Origin: an uncultured Cyclobacteriaceae bacterium
Lineage (GTDB): Bacteria; Bacteroidota; Bacteroidia; Cytophagales; Cyclobacteriaceae
Direction of reading: 5' to 3'
Length of the DNA stretch: 64,000 nucleotides
Assembly: GCA_943788235.1 (NCBI GenBank)
Contig: CALSPM010000002.1
Coordinates: 62,001 to 126,000, forward strand
Positions 1 to 9,782 of this stretch are shown one piece after another. The notes below the pieces were generated by a model, which saw only the letters and a list, made by a program, of their open reading frames with translations, ran no database searches and was not told the origin of the DNA. Each line of letters opens with the position of its first letter. The first letter of the stretch is position 1. The translations under genes and the position numbers were made by a program.

Positions 1-464
1 AATTGAGATTGTTCTAAGGTCATTTCACGTTCTTCGATTTCATAGGCTAGGTTGATGAGGTCATCTCTCGACTGGCGCATTTGGAGGGTTGTATCCAGTT
101 GGGTTTGAATAAATTGTGATTGAATTTTATCATATTCAATCTGATATTCACTTAGTTTATTAGTAAGTTCTGATGCATCCAGTCGAGCGACATAATCACC
201 CTTCTTCACATAGGTTCCTTCGTCAATCATATCTTGAATAGTGACTTGCCAGATGCGATGTGCCCTTAAGCCTTTGGGTCCTTGAATTTCTACTGAATTC
301 TTCGCTTCTAATTCGCCGGTAGTGATAACATCAACAATGAATTCACCTTTTTTGACTTCTACGAGGATGCTATCATTATTTTTTGTGGGCCGGTTGAGAA
401 AGAAAAGGCTAGCTACGATTACAGTTGAAACAGCGATACTGGTGCGGATATTTTTTTTATTCAT
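1..464 (-). CDS. HlyD-family efflux adaptor, N-terminal part (runs off left edge)
   Basis: This is the N-terminal part (about 154 codons) of a periplasmic membrane-fusion protein; the rest lies beyond the left edge. The start ATG at 464 is followed by an Asn-Lys-Lys run and one hydrophobic segment (about residues 7-23), as expected for an inner-membrane anchor. A biotinyl/lipoyl-like strand region follows (VEVKKGEF, VDVITTGELEAKNSVEI), then KKGDYVARLD, and then the start of an alpha-helical hairpin rich in Gln, Glu and Arg. This order is typical of adaptors that serve MacB-type ABC exporters or RND pumps. The partner transporter is not in the window. Family call is firm, substrate unknown. 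Confidence 0.8.
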   Translation of the reverse strand, partial: MNKKNIRTSIAVSTVIVASLFFLNRPTKNNDSILVEVKKGEFIVDVITTGELEAKNSVEIQGPKGLRAHRIWQVTIQDMIDEGTYVKKGDYVARLDASELTNKLSEYQIEYDKIQSQFIQTQLDTTLQMRQSRDDLINLAYEIEEREMTLEQSQ

Positions 465-520
465 TTTGGGGTATTTAATTAATATTTTTTAATGAGATCA
501 AAACCGGTCAGCTATTTTTT

Positions 521-2356
521 TTATAAACCATTCATCCAATGAGATCTTATTTTATTTTCCTCTGGAGAAGATTCATTTGAAATGATTAACTCATTAGGGT
601 ATTGGTAAAGATAGGTCTCTGCTTTGGCCTTTCTTTTTATGATTTTAGTTTTGCCTTTGATTTCTCGAATCAACTCGATCTTTACTTTCGAGCCATCGCT
701 CGTATTTTCTTGAAAATCATAAAGTAATGCTCTCCATGTGTCAAGGTTAAGTTCGTTGTCGTTAAGTTTATAGAAGATATCGTTTTCTTGGAAACCAATT
801 TGGGTTCCAAAAGCATCAAGCTGATCGGTAGCCAATGCGATGATTTGATTGTTATCATTTAAACCCAATTTGAAGTTGCCCCACAAGGCCAGTCTTTTTT
901 CACCACCTTTTCCTATTGAGATCCCCGCCCAAGAAAGGTATTTTTCGATCGGTAATGGTTCATTGCCTTGAACATATCGACTGAAAAATGTCCCAATTTC
1001 AGGATAAGTCATGGCGACGATAACATCGATGAGCTCACTGTCCTTAAAGGCATTTTCTTTGCCATATTTATGGGATAGTTGTTTGAGAAGACCTAATAAA
1101 TTTAAGGTTTCTTCGGAATATTTAATCAGGGCCAAGTCCAAGCACATTCCTATTAGTGCACCTTTTTCATAGACATTTCGATACATATCCTTGAATTCAG
1201 GATCAAGGATTTTTTGACTCATTTCGGTAAATGAAACCAAAGGATAGGCTGAAGCATTTGTGATTTTTTCTTGAACTTCCTCTAAAAAGGTTTTGGGATC
1301 ATAGAGTCCTTGCTGCATTTGCATATGCATAGAATTGTATTCCGTCACCCCTTCATAAAGCCAAAGGTGCTGCGACATTTCAGGATTGATATAATTAAAA
1401 TTATGGATTTGCTCAGAATGAATGCTTAGTGGGGTGATAATATGAAAAAATTCATGGGCAGCTACGTCTCTTACAAATTGGGGTAATTGGTCAGCGATTG
1501 ATTCTGGGAGCGTGTAAAAGGAGGAGTAAGAATGCTCCAATGCACCCATACCTTTTGATAAACTCGGGTAATCCATGAGATAAATAAGGTAAGCGTATTT
1601 TTTAACCGGTAAGGTTCCGCCAAGATAATTGCTTTGGGCTACTATTAAGTCTTCAATATTTTCCATGATGTCGTTTGCGCTGACTACTTTTTGTGGGGAG
1701 AACACTGAAATGATAATTTCGGCACCTGCTATATTTTTGGTGAGGGTATCAGGTTGATTGTACATGATGGGACCGTCTACCAAAAAATGATAATTAGCAG
1801 CAAAATATAGATCAATAGAATCGTTTAAGACATTCTTGTCGAGTGCGGTAGCCCCATAAGTATCTTTTGAATGCAGAACACGGAGTTCAAACGGAATTTC
1901 TTTATAACCATCAATGTACCCAATGATGCCAAAGTTATTGAGTACAAAAACATCCCTTTCGGCTTCAAAACTAGTTCCTCCTGGTTCAAAAAGAAAATTT
2001 TCTTCATAGCCTTCCATGCGGTCGAAAGTATCGTTAATCCAATATTCAATACGACTGGGCTTGCCTGAGATTAGCCACTTATTAACTGAAATCTTGGATA
2101 CTCCTAGGGGCTTCCCTAGATTATCAAAGGCATTAAAGGTAGATACAAATTTTCCAAAATCTGAAATGCGGTAAGTGCCAGGTATGATTTTGGGTAAATG
2201 GAACTCTACCTCATCTTCTTGGATTTCAGGTAAGTTCATCACCACCTGTAATCGATCTTCTTTTAAAGCGGTGAGATCTAGATTAATTTGGTAAGGGTCT
2301 TGAGCGGCCGCATAGAGTATTTGAAAAGAGGCGGATAAATAAAAAATTATTTTCAT
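521..2356 (-). CDS. M61 family metallopeptidase (glycyl aminopeptidase-like)
   Basis: The 611-residue product starts with a Sec signal peptide (MKIIFYLSASFQILYAAAQ), so it should act in the periplasm or at the outer membrane. An N-terminal beta-rich domain is followed by the zinc motif HEFFH near residue 300, and a downstream Glu in WLYEGVTEY about 35 residues later supplies the third ligand. This spacing is characteristic of the M61 (glycyl aminopeptidase) family. The C-terminal part (from about residue 490) resembles a PDZ domain (QIGFQENDIFYKLNDNEL). Length fits the family. It probably trims peptides; the substrate is unknown. It is separated from the HlyD gene by a short gap and may be transcribed alone. 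Confidence 0.85.
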   Translation of the reverse strand: MKIIFYLSASFQILYAAAQDPYQINLDLTALKEDRLQVVMNLPEIQEDEVEFHLPKIIPGTYRISDFGKFVSTFNAFDNLGKPLGVSKISVNKWLISGKPSRIEYWINDTFDRMEGYEENFLFEPGGTSFEAERDVFVLNNFGIIGYIDGYKEIPFELRVLHSKDTYGATALDKNVLNDSIDLYFAANYHFLVDGPIMYNQPDTLTKNIAGAEIIISVFSPQKVVSANDIMENIEDLIVAQSNYLGGTLPVKKYAYLIYLMDYPSLSKGMGALEHSYSSFYTLPESIADQLPQFVRDVAAHEFFHIITPLSIHSEQIHNFNYINPEMSQHLWLYEGVTEYNSMHMQMQQGLYDPKTFLEEVQEKITNASAYPLVSFTEMSQKILDPEFKDMYRNVYEKGALIGMCLDLALIKYSEETLNLLGLLKQLSHKYGKENAFKDSELIDVIVAMTYPEIGTFFSRYVQGNEPLPIEKYLSWAGISIGKGGEKRLALWGNFKLGLNDNNQIIALATDQLDAFGTQIGFQENDIFYKLNDNELNLDTWRALLYDFQENTSDGSKVKIELIREIKGKTKIIKRKAKAETYLYQYPNELIISNESSPEENKIRSHWMNGL

Positions 2357-2461
2357 ATCAAAATTTCAGAAGTTAATGTAGTTTACCTTACTCATTTAGC
2401 TTTTGTTTCGATCAGAAAATTTATGAATGGTAAGTTAAATTTCGTTAAAATCGGAAACAAC

Positions 2462-4261
2462 TTATTTAGTCCCATTTCTTTTGCGTTCCTGCTCTGTCAA
2501 ATAGATCTTCCTTAATCTGATGGATTGGGGCGTAACTTCTACGTATTCATCTTTTTGAATGTATTCTAAAGCTTCTTCTAAACTGAATTTTTTAGGAGGG
2601 GGTAACTTGACATTCGTATCGGTACCTGAGGTACGCATATTTGTTAATTTCTTTCCTTTTTGAACATTCACGACGAGGTCATTACTCCTGCTGTGTTCAC
2701 CGATTACTTGCCCCATGTAAAGATCTACACCTGGATCTATAAAAAAGGAGCCTCTATCTAGTAATTTATCTAAGGCAAATGGCGTTGCGGGTCCATTTTC
2801 TATAGAAATGAGGGATCCATTGATACGTCCAGCAATTTCACCTTTGAAAGGCTGATATTCCTTGAATCGATGAGTCATCACAGCTTCTCCGGAGGTCGCA
2901 GTAAGCATATTATTTCTGAGTCCAATCAGTCCTCTCGCCGGAATATCAAATTCCAAATGTTGAATATTACCTTTGGGTTCCATAATGTTGAGTTCGCCTT
3001 TCTTTTGTGAGGCCAATTCGATTACCTTTCCAGATAATGCGTCTGGTACGTCTACCACTAGATGTTCGATCGGTTCCATTTTCACACCATTCACTTCCTT
3101 AAACATTACTTGAGGCTGCCCAATCTGAAATTCATAGCCTTCTCTACGCATCGTCTCAATAAGGACTGAAAGGTGCAAAACTCCTCTGCCATAGACTAAA
3201 AATTTATCTTCGGTATCCGTTTCTTCTACTCTTAACGCTAAATTTTTCTCTATTTCCTTCATGAGACGTTCTCTAAGATGGCGAGAGGTGACAAACTTGC
3301 CTTCTTTTCCGAAAAAGGGAGAGTCATTGATGGAAAACATCATACTCATGGTAGGCTCATCAATGGCAATTCTTTCTATTAATTCTGGATAGTCAAAATC
3401 CGTCACTGTATCTCCGATTTCAAAGTCTTCGATACCTGTAATGGCGCAGATATCACCACAATGAACTTCAGAAATTTTGTTTTTACCTAAGCCTTCAAAA
3501 ACATGAAGTTCTTTGACTTTGACGCGTTTCATACTTCCATCTCGCTTGCTGAGGCCTACTTGCATGTTTTCTTTGATCGTACCTTGTGAAACGCGACCTA
3601 TGGCGATTCGTCCAGTGAAAGCCGAAAAGTCTAGAGAAGTAATTTGCATTTTAAGAACACCTTCCTTATTGGGTGCAGGAGGGATGATTTCAATTATTTT
3701 ATCGAGGAGTGGAGTGATGTCGGTTGTCGGCTCCTTCCAATCATTGCTCATCCAGCCTTGTTTTGAGGAACCATATAAAGCATGAAAATCCAATTGATCT
3801 TCTGTAGCATCTAATGAATACATCAATTCAAATACCTGCTCATGTACTTCATCAGGCTTACAGTTTTCTTTATCTACTTTATTGACCACAATGATCGGCT
3901 TTAATCCTAAATCCAAGGCTTTACTCAAAACAAATCGGGTTTGTGGCATAGGACCTTCAAATGCGTCTACCAATAAAATTACGCCATCTGCCATTTTCAG
4001 AACGCGTTCTACTTCTCCACCAAAATCAGAGTGACCTGGGGTATCAATGATATTGATTTTAATTCCTTTGTAGTTTACCGAGACATTTTTTGATAGAATC
4101 GTAATTCCTCTTTCACGCTCTAGGTCATTACTATCCAGAATTAAATCTACTTTTTCTTCAGTTTCTCGTAAAAGCTGAGAATAATAAATAATTTTATCCA
4201 CCAAGGTGGTCTTTCCATGGTCAACGTGTGCGATGATGGCAATGTTTCGAATTTCTTGCAT
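2462..4261 (-). CDS. typA: Translational GTPase TypA/BipA
   Basis: This ribosome-binding GTPase of the EF-G group acts in 50S assembly and in adaptation to cold or stress. The 599 residues are full length. The N-terminal GTPase domain shows G1 ([13 protein letters not shown]), the switch region with RGITI, G3 (DTPGHSDF) and G4 (VNKVDK). The EF-G-like domains III and V follow, and then the TypA-specific C-terminal domain ([13 protein letters not shown]). The gene diverges from metG over a region of about 130 bp that carries a promoter for each direction. Everything looks intact. Confidence 0.97.
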   Translation of the reverse strand: MQEIRNIAIIAHVDHGKTTLVDKIIYYSQLLRETEEKVDLILDSNDLERERGITILSKNVSVNYKGIKINIIDTPGHSDFGGEVERVLKMADGVILLVDAFEGPMPQTRFVLSKALDLGLKPIIVVNKVDKENCKPDEVHEQVFELMYSLDATEDQLDFHALYGSSKQGWMSNDWKEPTTDITPLLDKIIEIIPPAPNKEGVLKMQITSLDFSAFTGRIAIGRVSQGTIKENMQVGLSKRDGSMKRVKVKELHVFEGLGKNKISEVHCGDICAITGIEDFEIGDTVTDFDYPELIERIAIDEPTMSMMFSINDSPFFGKEGKFVTSRHLRERLMKEIEKNLALRVEETDTEDKFLVYGRGVLHLSVLIETMRREGYEFQIGQPQVMFKEVNGVKMEPIEHLVVDVPDALSGKVIELASQKKGELNIMEPKGNIQHLEFDIPARGLIGLRNNMLTATSGEAVMTHRFKEYQPFKGEIAGRINGSLISIENGPATPFALDKLLDRGSFFIDPGVDLYMGQVIGEHSRSNDLVVNVQKGKKLTNMRTSGTDTNVKLPPPKKFSLEEALEYIQKDEYVEVTPQSIRLRKIYLTEQERKRNGTK

Positions 4262-4280
4262 AATCTATTTGAATCAGCCG

Positions 4281-4288
4281 CAAAATTA
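4281..4288 (-). promoter_or_regulatory. Putative -7 element of typA promoter (TAATTTTG)
   Basis: On the minus strand this octamer matches the Bacteroidota -7 consensus TAnnTTTG exactly. It lies about 20 bp before the typA start codon, so the leader would be roughly 15 nt. I see no good -33 TTG at the usual distance, which lowers confidence. Confidence 0.45.
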
Positions 4289-4364
4289 GCCTATTTATAC
4301 ATGAAAATACTTATGGAATCTCTAAATAAAAATTAATTGCGCACTCAAGTGATTTGGCATCCTT

Positions 4365-4372
4365 TATATTTG
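4365..4372 (+). promoter_or_regulatory. Putative -7 element of metG promoter (TATATTTG)
   Basis: This is an exact match to the Bacteroidota -7 consensus TAnnTTTG, 20 bp upstream of the ATG at 4393. Transcription would begin near 4378, which lies downstream of an in-frame upstream ATG at 4354. This decides the metG start in favour of 4393. A TTG at 4337 is somewhat too far upstream to be an ideal -33 element. Confidence 0.5.
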
Positions 4373-4392
4373 CTGATGAAATAAGATTTTGG

Positions 4393-6444
4393 ATGACCGA
4401 AAAAAAGTTTAATAAATATACTGTTACTGCCGCATTACCCTATGCCAACGGACCTGTGCATATAGGACATTTAGCTGGAGTGTATGTGCCCGCTGATATT
4501 TATGTGAGGTATTTAAGAGGTGTGGGTAGAGATGTAGCATTCATAGGAGGCTCCGATGAGCATGGAGTAGCCATTACTTTGAAGGCAAGAACGGAAGGTA
4601 AAACTCCGCAGGAAATTGTAGATCATTATCACGAGATGATTAAAAACTCTTTTGCATCTTTCGGTATTAGTTTTGATATTTATTCAAGGACCAGTTCATT
4701 GCAACACCACAAAACGGCTTCAGCTTACTTTGATAACCTGTATAAAAAAGGAGTATTTGAAGAAATAGATAGCGAGCAGTTTTATGATGAAAAAGCAGAA
4801 CAGTTCTTGGCGGATCGCTACATCAAAGGTACCTGCCCTACGTGTTCCTTTGCAGAAGCTTATGGTGATCAATGTGAATATTGTGGATCCACCTTGAGTC
4901 CTACCGAATTGATACATCCCAAATCTATGCTATCAGGAGAAGTACCGATCATGAAAGCCACTAAGCATTGGTATTTTCCATTGGACAAATACGAGAATTT
5001 TTTAAGAGAATATATTTTAAGAGATCACAAAGAATGGAAATCCAACGTTTCGGGTCAATGCAAAAGTTGGTTGGATGGTGGATTAAGAGCCAGACCTATG
5101 ACCCGAGATTTGGATTGGGGAATCAAGGTACCCATTAAGGGAGCTTCGGGAAAGGTGCTTTATGTTTGGTTTGATGCTCCTATTGGTTATATTTCTGCGA
5201 CCCAGGAGTGGGCTGCGGCTAAAGGCAAAAATTGGGAAGATTATTGGAAAAAAGAAGATACGAAACTGGTTCATTTCATAGGTAAAGATAACATTGTCTT
5301 TCATTGCATTATTTTTCCATCCATATTGAAGGCCGAGGGTAGTTATATTTTACCAAATAACGTGCCTTCCAATGAGTTTCTGAACTTAGAAGGGAATAAA
5401 ATTTCTACTTCCCGAAATTGGGCCGTTTGGTTGCATGAATATTTGGAAGATTTCCCTGACCAGCAAGACGTCCTGCGGTATGTACTCACCGCCAATGCCC
5501 CAGAGACTAAAGACAATGACTTTACTTGGAAAGATTTTCAAACTCGAAATAACAGCGAGTTGGTCGCTATTTATGGAAATTTCGTAAACAGAGCTCTTGT
5601 ACTTACTCATAATTTTTTTGAAGGAACAGTCCCTGAACAGCAAGAACTACAAAAAGTTGATAAACATACATTGCAGGTCCTGAGTAGCTTTCCAGATCGA
5701 ATAGCCTGTGCTTTGGAACGTTTCAAATTTAGAGAAGCGCTCAATCACCTTATGGATTTAGCCCGTTTGGGCAATAAATATCTAGCAGAAACTGAGCCTT
5801 GGAAATTGATCAAAATAGATCCAGAACGGGTTTCAACCATTTTAAATATAAGTTTACAAATAGTCACTTCGCTGGGGTTGCTGTCGAAACCTTTTTTACC
5901 GAATACTTATGATAAATTAAGCAAAATTTTGAATTTTGGACATTTGGATTGGAAGGATGCAGGTCGTTCAGATAATTTAAAAAAAGCAACCGTATTGGGC
6001 CCTGCGGTATTGCTATTCGAAAAGATAGAAGATGATGTCATTAAAACCCAGATAAAAAAACTTATGGATACTAAAGAAGAAAAGAAAGCATCAGCCGTGC
6101 AGATAACACCTATTAAAGAAGAAATCAATTATGATGACTTTATGAAAATGGATCTGAGGGTAGGGGAGATATTGACGGCAGATCCGGTTCCGAAATCAAA
6201 TAAATTACTCAAATTTACCGTTGATACAGGATTAGATCATCGGATTATAGTGAGTGGTGTAGCCAAGCATTTTAGTTCTCAAGAGATGATTGGAAAAAAA
6301 GTAACGGTACTATTGAATCTGGCACCTCGCAATATTATGGGTATCAACTCACAAGGCATGCTTCTTTTTGCCGAAAATGAGGATGGGAGACTAAAATTAG
6401 TGGCACCAGATACTTCTGCCACCAATGGTGCAGATATTAGTTAA
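4393..6444 (+). CDS. metG: Methionyl-tRNA synthetase with C-terminal tRNA-binding domain
   Basis: Class I aminoacyl-tRNA synthetase that charges tRNA-Met. The Rossmann core has the HIGH motif (PVHIGHLAG, near residue 22) and the KMSKS-type loop as KISTS near residue 335. The zinc knuckle is of the four-Cys type (CPTC near 147, CEYC near 161). An anticodon-binding helical domain follows, then a charged linker and an appended EMAP/Trbp111-like tRNA-binding domain from about residue 578 ([15 protein letters not shown]). I place the start at the ATG at 4393 ([11 protein letters not shown]) because homologues begin here and a promoter element lies between it and the upstream in-frame ATG at 4354. 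Confidence 0.97.
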   Translation: MTEKKFNKYTVTAALPYANGPVHIGHLAGVYVPADIYVRYLRGVGRDVAFIGGSDEHGVAITLKARTEGKTPQEIVDHYHEMIKNSFASFGISFDIYSRTSSLQHHKTASAYFDNLYKKGVFEEIDSEQFYDEKAEQFLADRYIKGTCPTCSFAEAYGDQCEYCGSTLSPTELIHPKSMLSGEVPIMKATKHWYFPLDKYENFLREYILRDHKEWKSNVSGQCKSWLDGGLRARPMTRDLDWGIKVPIKGASGKVLYVWFDAPIGYISATQEWAAAKGKNWEDYWKKEDTKLVHFIGKDNIVFHCIIFPSILKAEGSYILPNNVPSNEFLNLEGNKISTSRNWAVWLHEYLEDFPDQQDVLRYVLTANAPETKDNDFTWKDFQTRNNSELVAIYGNFVNRALVLTHNFFEGTVPEQQELQKVDKHTLQVLSSFPDRIACALERFKFREALNHLMDLARLGNKYLAETEPWKLIKIDPERVSTILNISLQIVTSLGLLSKPFLPNTYDKLSKILNFGHLDWKDAGRSDNLKKATVLGPAVLLFEKIEDDVIKTQIKKLMDTKEEKKASAVQITPIKEEINYDDFMKMDLRVGEILTADPVPKSNKLLKFTVDTGLDHRIIVSGVAKHFSSQEMIGKKVTVLLNLAPRNIMGINSQGMLLFAENEDGRLKLVAPDTSATNGADIS

Positions 6445-6862
6445 CAAGTGCTAGTGTTCGATGGCAGCGCGTTGATACATTTAGATTCATAATTTTTCAA
6501 TCTTCAAAAATATAAAGTTTCTGAAATCTTCAAATGTAGGAATTATATGCAAACTTTATAATATCTTAAAATAATGAGAAAGGCCAACCTTTTATAGGAA
6601 CTCCTTAAAATTAATTAGGCAAATCAATTTTACTTTAAGACAAAAAACAACGTATGTCTTATGCCTTAATTTAATATCAATTCTTTGGTAAAAAACTCAT
6701 GAGTACTATCATTCTTCTTTGAAAACCGCGATGTAAGTAGCATTTGAATATTTAAATCTTTTTTAGGGGCAACTATAAAGAGCGTATCCTAATTAAAATA
6801 TCATGCCTTGTTGGTAATATAAATTGGAGGTAATTTTTTTGCAATAATTACGGCAATCACGA
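6445..6862. other. Gene-free interval, about 420 bp, with a possible gene scrap
   Basis: AT-rich spacer between the converging ends of metG and the thiamine-binding protein gene. Both strands are full of stops. The only coherent piece is a minus-strand run of 40 sense codons at 6666-6788 ending in TAA (it contains LLTSRFSKKNDSTHEFFTKE). It has no start codon and is preceded by a stop, so it could be the 3' end of an eroded gene. I do not recognise its family, and I see no RNA gene or clear terminator here. Confidence 0.35.
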
Positions 6863-7156
6863 TCAACGATTCAACTTCTTCTCCTCAAAGGTCACATCTT
6901 GATTTTTTCGATAATGAATACGGTAATAGACCAAGCATTCGTCGGCTCCTGCCTCTAAAACTGCTTTTTGAGCAATTTCAGAGATCATCATGAGGTCTTC
7001 ATATTTCCCTTCCATTACGGTGTCAAAAGGAGTTATTTCGTATTTTATGCCACTTTGTTGGATGATATCAATGGCACGATCAACCAAGACATAGGTGTCG
7101 TGAGAACTACTTTTAGGAACAATTTGAATGCCTAGGGTAATGAGGTGATCTGTCAT
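6863..7156 (-). CDS. MTH1187-family thiamine-binding protein
   Basis: A 97-residue, single-domain protein of the MTH1187/YkoF-like (formerly DUF77) family, whose ferredoxin-like fold binds thiamine. Diagnostic stretches are the N-terminal strand ITLGIQIVPK, the central TPFDTVMEGKYEDLM and the C-terminal strand ECLVYYRIHYR. Length is typical and there is no signal peptide, so it is cytoplasmic. Its start lies 12 bp after the end of the BaiN-like flavoprotein gene, so the two are probably co-transcribed behind pth. No TPP riboswitch is visible. Its cellular role remains poorly defined for the whole family. Confidence 0.85.
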   Translation of the reverse strand: MTDHLITLGIQIVPKSSSHDTYVLVDRAIDIIQQSGIKYEITPFDTVMEGKYEDLMMISEIAQKAVLEAGADECLVYYRIHYRKNQDVTFEEKKLNR

Positions 7157-7168
7157 GAGACAAAAATA

Positions 7169-8365
7169 CTAAATTGCTTCGGAAATGATCCAACCTCCGG
7201 TCCAACATGCCTGAAAATTAAATCCACCTGTAAGCCCATCAATATCTAATACTTCTCCCGCGAGGTATAAACCCGGATATCTTTTGGCTTCCATGGTTTC
7301 AAAATTAATCTCACTCAAATCAATACCTCCTGCGGATACAAATTCTTCTTTGAAAGTACTTTTTCCACTTACTTGAAAAAGGGCCTGGGTGAGTTCCTCT
7401 ATCAATCGATTTTGTTTTTTTTTAGTCAATTCAGCAAAGGGAGTTTCGGTAAGTTCAAGTTTTTGAACCAATCTTTCCCAATACCTATGAGGTATTTGAT
7501 TCGTTTTATAATTTTTAATCAATTTTTTGGGATGTACTTTTTTCAATTGATCAATGACTTCTTTCCATACTTGAGCCGTTTGTCCTGAAAAGTTAATCTG
7601 TATCTGAAAGTTATAATGGCACCCATTAAGGTGTAGCGCAGCGACTGATGATAGTTTTAGAATCGAAGGTCCACTGAGACCCCAATGGGTTATGAGTAAG
7701 GGTCCTGTTTCTGTAAATTTACTACCGATTACCCGTGCGGTAGCTTCAGGGAAGGAGGTACCGGGTAATTCATTAATTCTATCATCTTGGATATTGAAGG
7801 AAAACAAGGATGGGACAATCTGTGTCATCTTTAGACCAAGTTGGGAAAGTAGGCGCCAACCGCTTTTCGTTGCACCTGTACTGAATACAACGGCATCGGC
7901 GGCGAGTATTTCTGTGTCTGTATGCATGAGCCAATCCTTGGATTTAACTATCTTTTTTATCGCACAATTTCGGATCAATTCGATACCCAAAGTATCCATT
8001 TCTTTTTCAAAGCAATCTATAATCGTTTGCGAATTATTGGTTGTCGGGAAGATGCGTTGATCTACCTCTTTATGGGTAGGTACTCCTCTTTTATAAAGCC
8101 ATTCTTGCATGTCCTTGGTATTAAACCGCTCAAAAGGCTTGTAGAGTTTTTTTTGACCGCGGGAATAGAACTTGATTAAATCACCTGGTTTTTGTCGTCC
8201 ATTGGTCACATTACATCTGCGGCCTCCTGATATTTTTACTTTGGTAAGGGTTTTTGATGTTTTCTCTATAAGGATAACTTGATATTTAGGATTTTTGTCT
8301 TTGATGTTTATGGCTGAAAAATAGCCTGCAGCACCCCCACCGATTACAATGACTCTTTTCCCCAT
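7169..8365 (-). CDS. BaiN/HI0933-type NAD(P)/FAD-dependent oxidoreductase
   Basis: Flavoprotein of 398 residues. The N-terminal dinucleotide-binding motif is VIGGGAAGYFSAI, followed by the family-specific segment KISGGRRCNVTNG. The C-terminal end carries the second FAD contact, with AGEVLDIDGLTGGFNFQ. These are hallmarks of the HI0933/BaiN (YhiN) family, often annotated as aminoacetone oxidase-like. The true substrate is unknown for most members. It is the middle gene of a likely pth - oxidoreductase - thiamine-binding protein operon, 46 bp after pth. Confidence 0.88.
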   Translation of the reverse strand: MGKRVIVIGGGAAGYFSAINIKDKNPKYQVILIEKTSKTLTKVKISGGRRCNVTNGRQKPGDLIKFYSRGQKKLYKPFERFNTKDMQEWLYKRGVPTHKEVDQRIFPTTNNSQTIIDCFEKEMDTLGIELIRNCAIKKIVKSKDWLMHTDTEILAADAVVFSTGATKSGWRLLSQLGLKMTQIVPSLFSFNIQDDRINELPGTSFPEATARVIGSKFTETGPLLITHWGLSGPSILKLSSVAALHLNGCHYNFQIQINFSGQTAQVWKEVIDQLKKVHPKKLIKNYKTNQIPHRYWERLVQKLELTETPFAELTKKKQNRLIEELTQALFQVSGKSTFKEEFVSAGGIDLSEINFETMEAKRYPGLYLAGEVLDIDGLTGGFNFQACWTGGWIISEAI

Positions 8366-8411
8366 CAGCTATGGATTGGAGGATGTGATAACTGAGTATG
8401 GCCAAAAAACG

Positions 8412-8972
8412 TCATCCATTGAATTGATTCATTGCATTTTCAATACCTTGGGTGCAAAAGGTAAGTACGGCATCAATGGCGCAATCCATATCTGAGATAA
8501 GGGCTTCCATTTCTTTCTGGTTAAAGGGAGAAAGGACATAATCTATTTGTCTACCCTGACTATAGTCATCGCCCACTCCAAACCTTAGTCTGAGATAATC
8601 TTGGCCACCTATTAATTTCTCAATATTTTTAAGACCGTTGTGACCTCCTGCAGACCCTTTTTGTCTCATTCTTAATTTCCCATAGGGTAGGGCTAAGTCA
8701 TCGGTGATGACCATCATATGCGGTTTCGCTACTTTTAAGTATTGCATCCAGTAGTTAACTGCACGACCACTTAAATTCATGAAGGTACTCGGCTTGAGCA
8801 GGTAGATACTTCTTCCCTTATGCTTTAAAAGGGTCCAAAATCCATATCGGCCCTGTTCAAATTTAATTTTCTTTTGATCAGCTAGTTGATCTAAAATTAA
8901 AAACCCAATGTTATGTCGGGTGAGCTCATATTCTACACCGGGATTACCTAGTCCAATGATTAAATATTTCAT
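8412..8972 (-). CDS. pth: Peptidyl-tRNA hydrolase
   Basis: This essential enzyme cleaves peptidyl-tRNA released by drop-off and recycles the tRNA. The 186 residues match the usual length. The N-terminus KYLIIGLGNPG, the catalytic His in TRHNIGF (near residue 20), the loop FMNLSG and the segment DDLALPYGKLRMRQKGSAGGHNG are all present. It lies downstream of the prs-rplY transcription unit but is separated from it by a terminator-like hairpin, so it probably has its own promoter. Confidence 0.97.
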   Translation of the reverse strand: MKYLIIGLGNPGVEYELTRHNIGFLILDQLADQKKIKFEQGRYGFWTLLKHKGRSIYLLKPSTFMNLSGRAVNYWMQYLKVAKPHMMVITDDLALPYGKLRMRQKGSAGGHNGLKNIEKLIGGQDYLRLRFGVGDDYSQGRQIDYVLSPFNQKEMEALISDMDCAIDAVLTFCTQGIENAMNQFNG

Positions 8973-9083
8973 GAATGCTTTTTAAAACTCCTTTTGAATT
9001 CACTGCGCTACCTTTTTTGTCACGTATGAGCTGTTAAATCTAAAGGGTTTCTCTTTCTTGTCCATAAATGTATTCATAAAAGA

Positions 9084-9112
9084 AAAAAACCCACCTTTAT
9101 AGCGGGTTTTTT
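9084..9112 (-). terminator. Intrinsic terminator after rplY (bidirectional hairpin)
   Basis: An inverted repeat, AAAAAACCC (9084-9092) and GGGTTTTTT (9104-9112) around an 11-nt loop, ends in a T run on either strand. It lies about 30 bp past the rplY stop on the minus strand and so should close the prs-rplY unit before pth. Confidence 0.75.
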
Positions 9113-9140
9113 CCATTGACAATCACTATTGATTCAATGA

Positions 9141-9767
9141 TTAATCTACTTTTTCATCAGTGGTTGCAGTTTCTGCGGCTTCTGCAGCTTCTGCGGCTTC
9201 TTCTTCTTCAGTTTTACCTTTCATCGCTCTAGGTACATCAACAGAACAAATAGATACCAGCGGGTTGGTCAAAACCTCGTATTCTTGTGGTGCCAAATCT
9301 CCTACTTTGATCGTTTTACCCAACTCCAGTTTAGAAATATCTACATTAATGCTCTCTGGCATATCTTTGGGAAGTGACTTAATCATTACCCTCGGCATTT
9401 TCATAATCAGTCTACCTCCTGTTTGTATACCGGGAGCAATTCCCTGAGTGACTACTGGGATACTCATTTTGATTGGCTTGTCATCAAATAGCTCTAAAAA
9501 ATCCGCGTGGAGGATGACTTCGCTTACTGGGTGAAATTGAATATCCTGAAGGATGGCTTTTTTAATTTCCCCTTCAATATTAAGCTCAACGAATCGTGCT
9601 TCTGGTGTATAGACCACATCACGAAAAAGTATCATGGGTGCAGAAAAATGAATCTGCTCTTTACCACCATATACTACACAAGGAACAAAACTTTCACCTC
9701 TTAATCTTTTGGATTCTGTTTTGCCAAGATTTGCTCTTTTATACCCTATAATCTCAACTATTTTCAT
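9141..9767 (-). CDS. rplY: 50S ribosomal protein L25 (general stress protein Ctc type)
   Basis: The 5S-rRNA-binding protein in its long two-domain (TL5/CTC) form, 208 residues. The N-terminal L25 domain contains GKTESKRLRGESFVPCVVYGG. The C-terminal beta domain carries HADFLELFDDKPIKMSIPV and GIAPGIQTGGRLIM. The last 25 residues are a low-complexity acidic tail of Glu/Ala repeats, encoded by an imperfect GCxGAA-type triplet repeat that may vary in length between strains. It sits 15 bp after prs, the common prs-rplY order, and the pair ends at the hairpin at 9084-9112. Confidence 0.96.
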   Translation of the reverse strand: MKIVEIIGYKRANLGKTESKRLRGESFVPCVVYGGKEQIHFSAPMILFRDVVYTPEARFVELNIEGEIKKAILQDIQFHPVSEVILHADFLELFDDKPIKMSIPVVTQGIAPGIQTGGRLIMKMPRVMIKSLPKDMPESINVDISKLELGKTIKVGDLAPQEYEVLTNPLVSICSVDVPRAMKGKTEEEEAAEAAEAAETATTDEKVD

Positions 9768-9782
9768 AAAAATTAATTGTTT

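Noticed and set aside
7692-8060. 122-codon plus-strand open frame inside the BaiN-like gene
   Set aside because: Antisense to a full-length, well-supported flavoprotein; no promoter or family match.
9157-9215. Triplet repeats in the rplY 3' end as a mobile or regulatory repeat
   Set aside because: They encode the Glu/Ala-rich acidic tail common in long L25 proteins and are ordinary coding low complexity.
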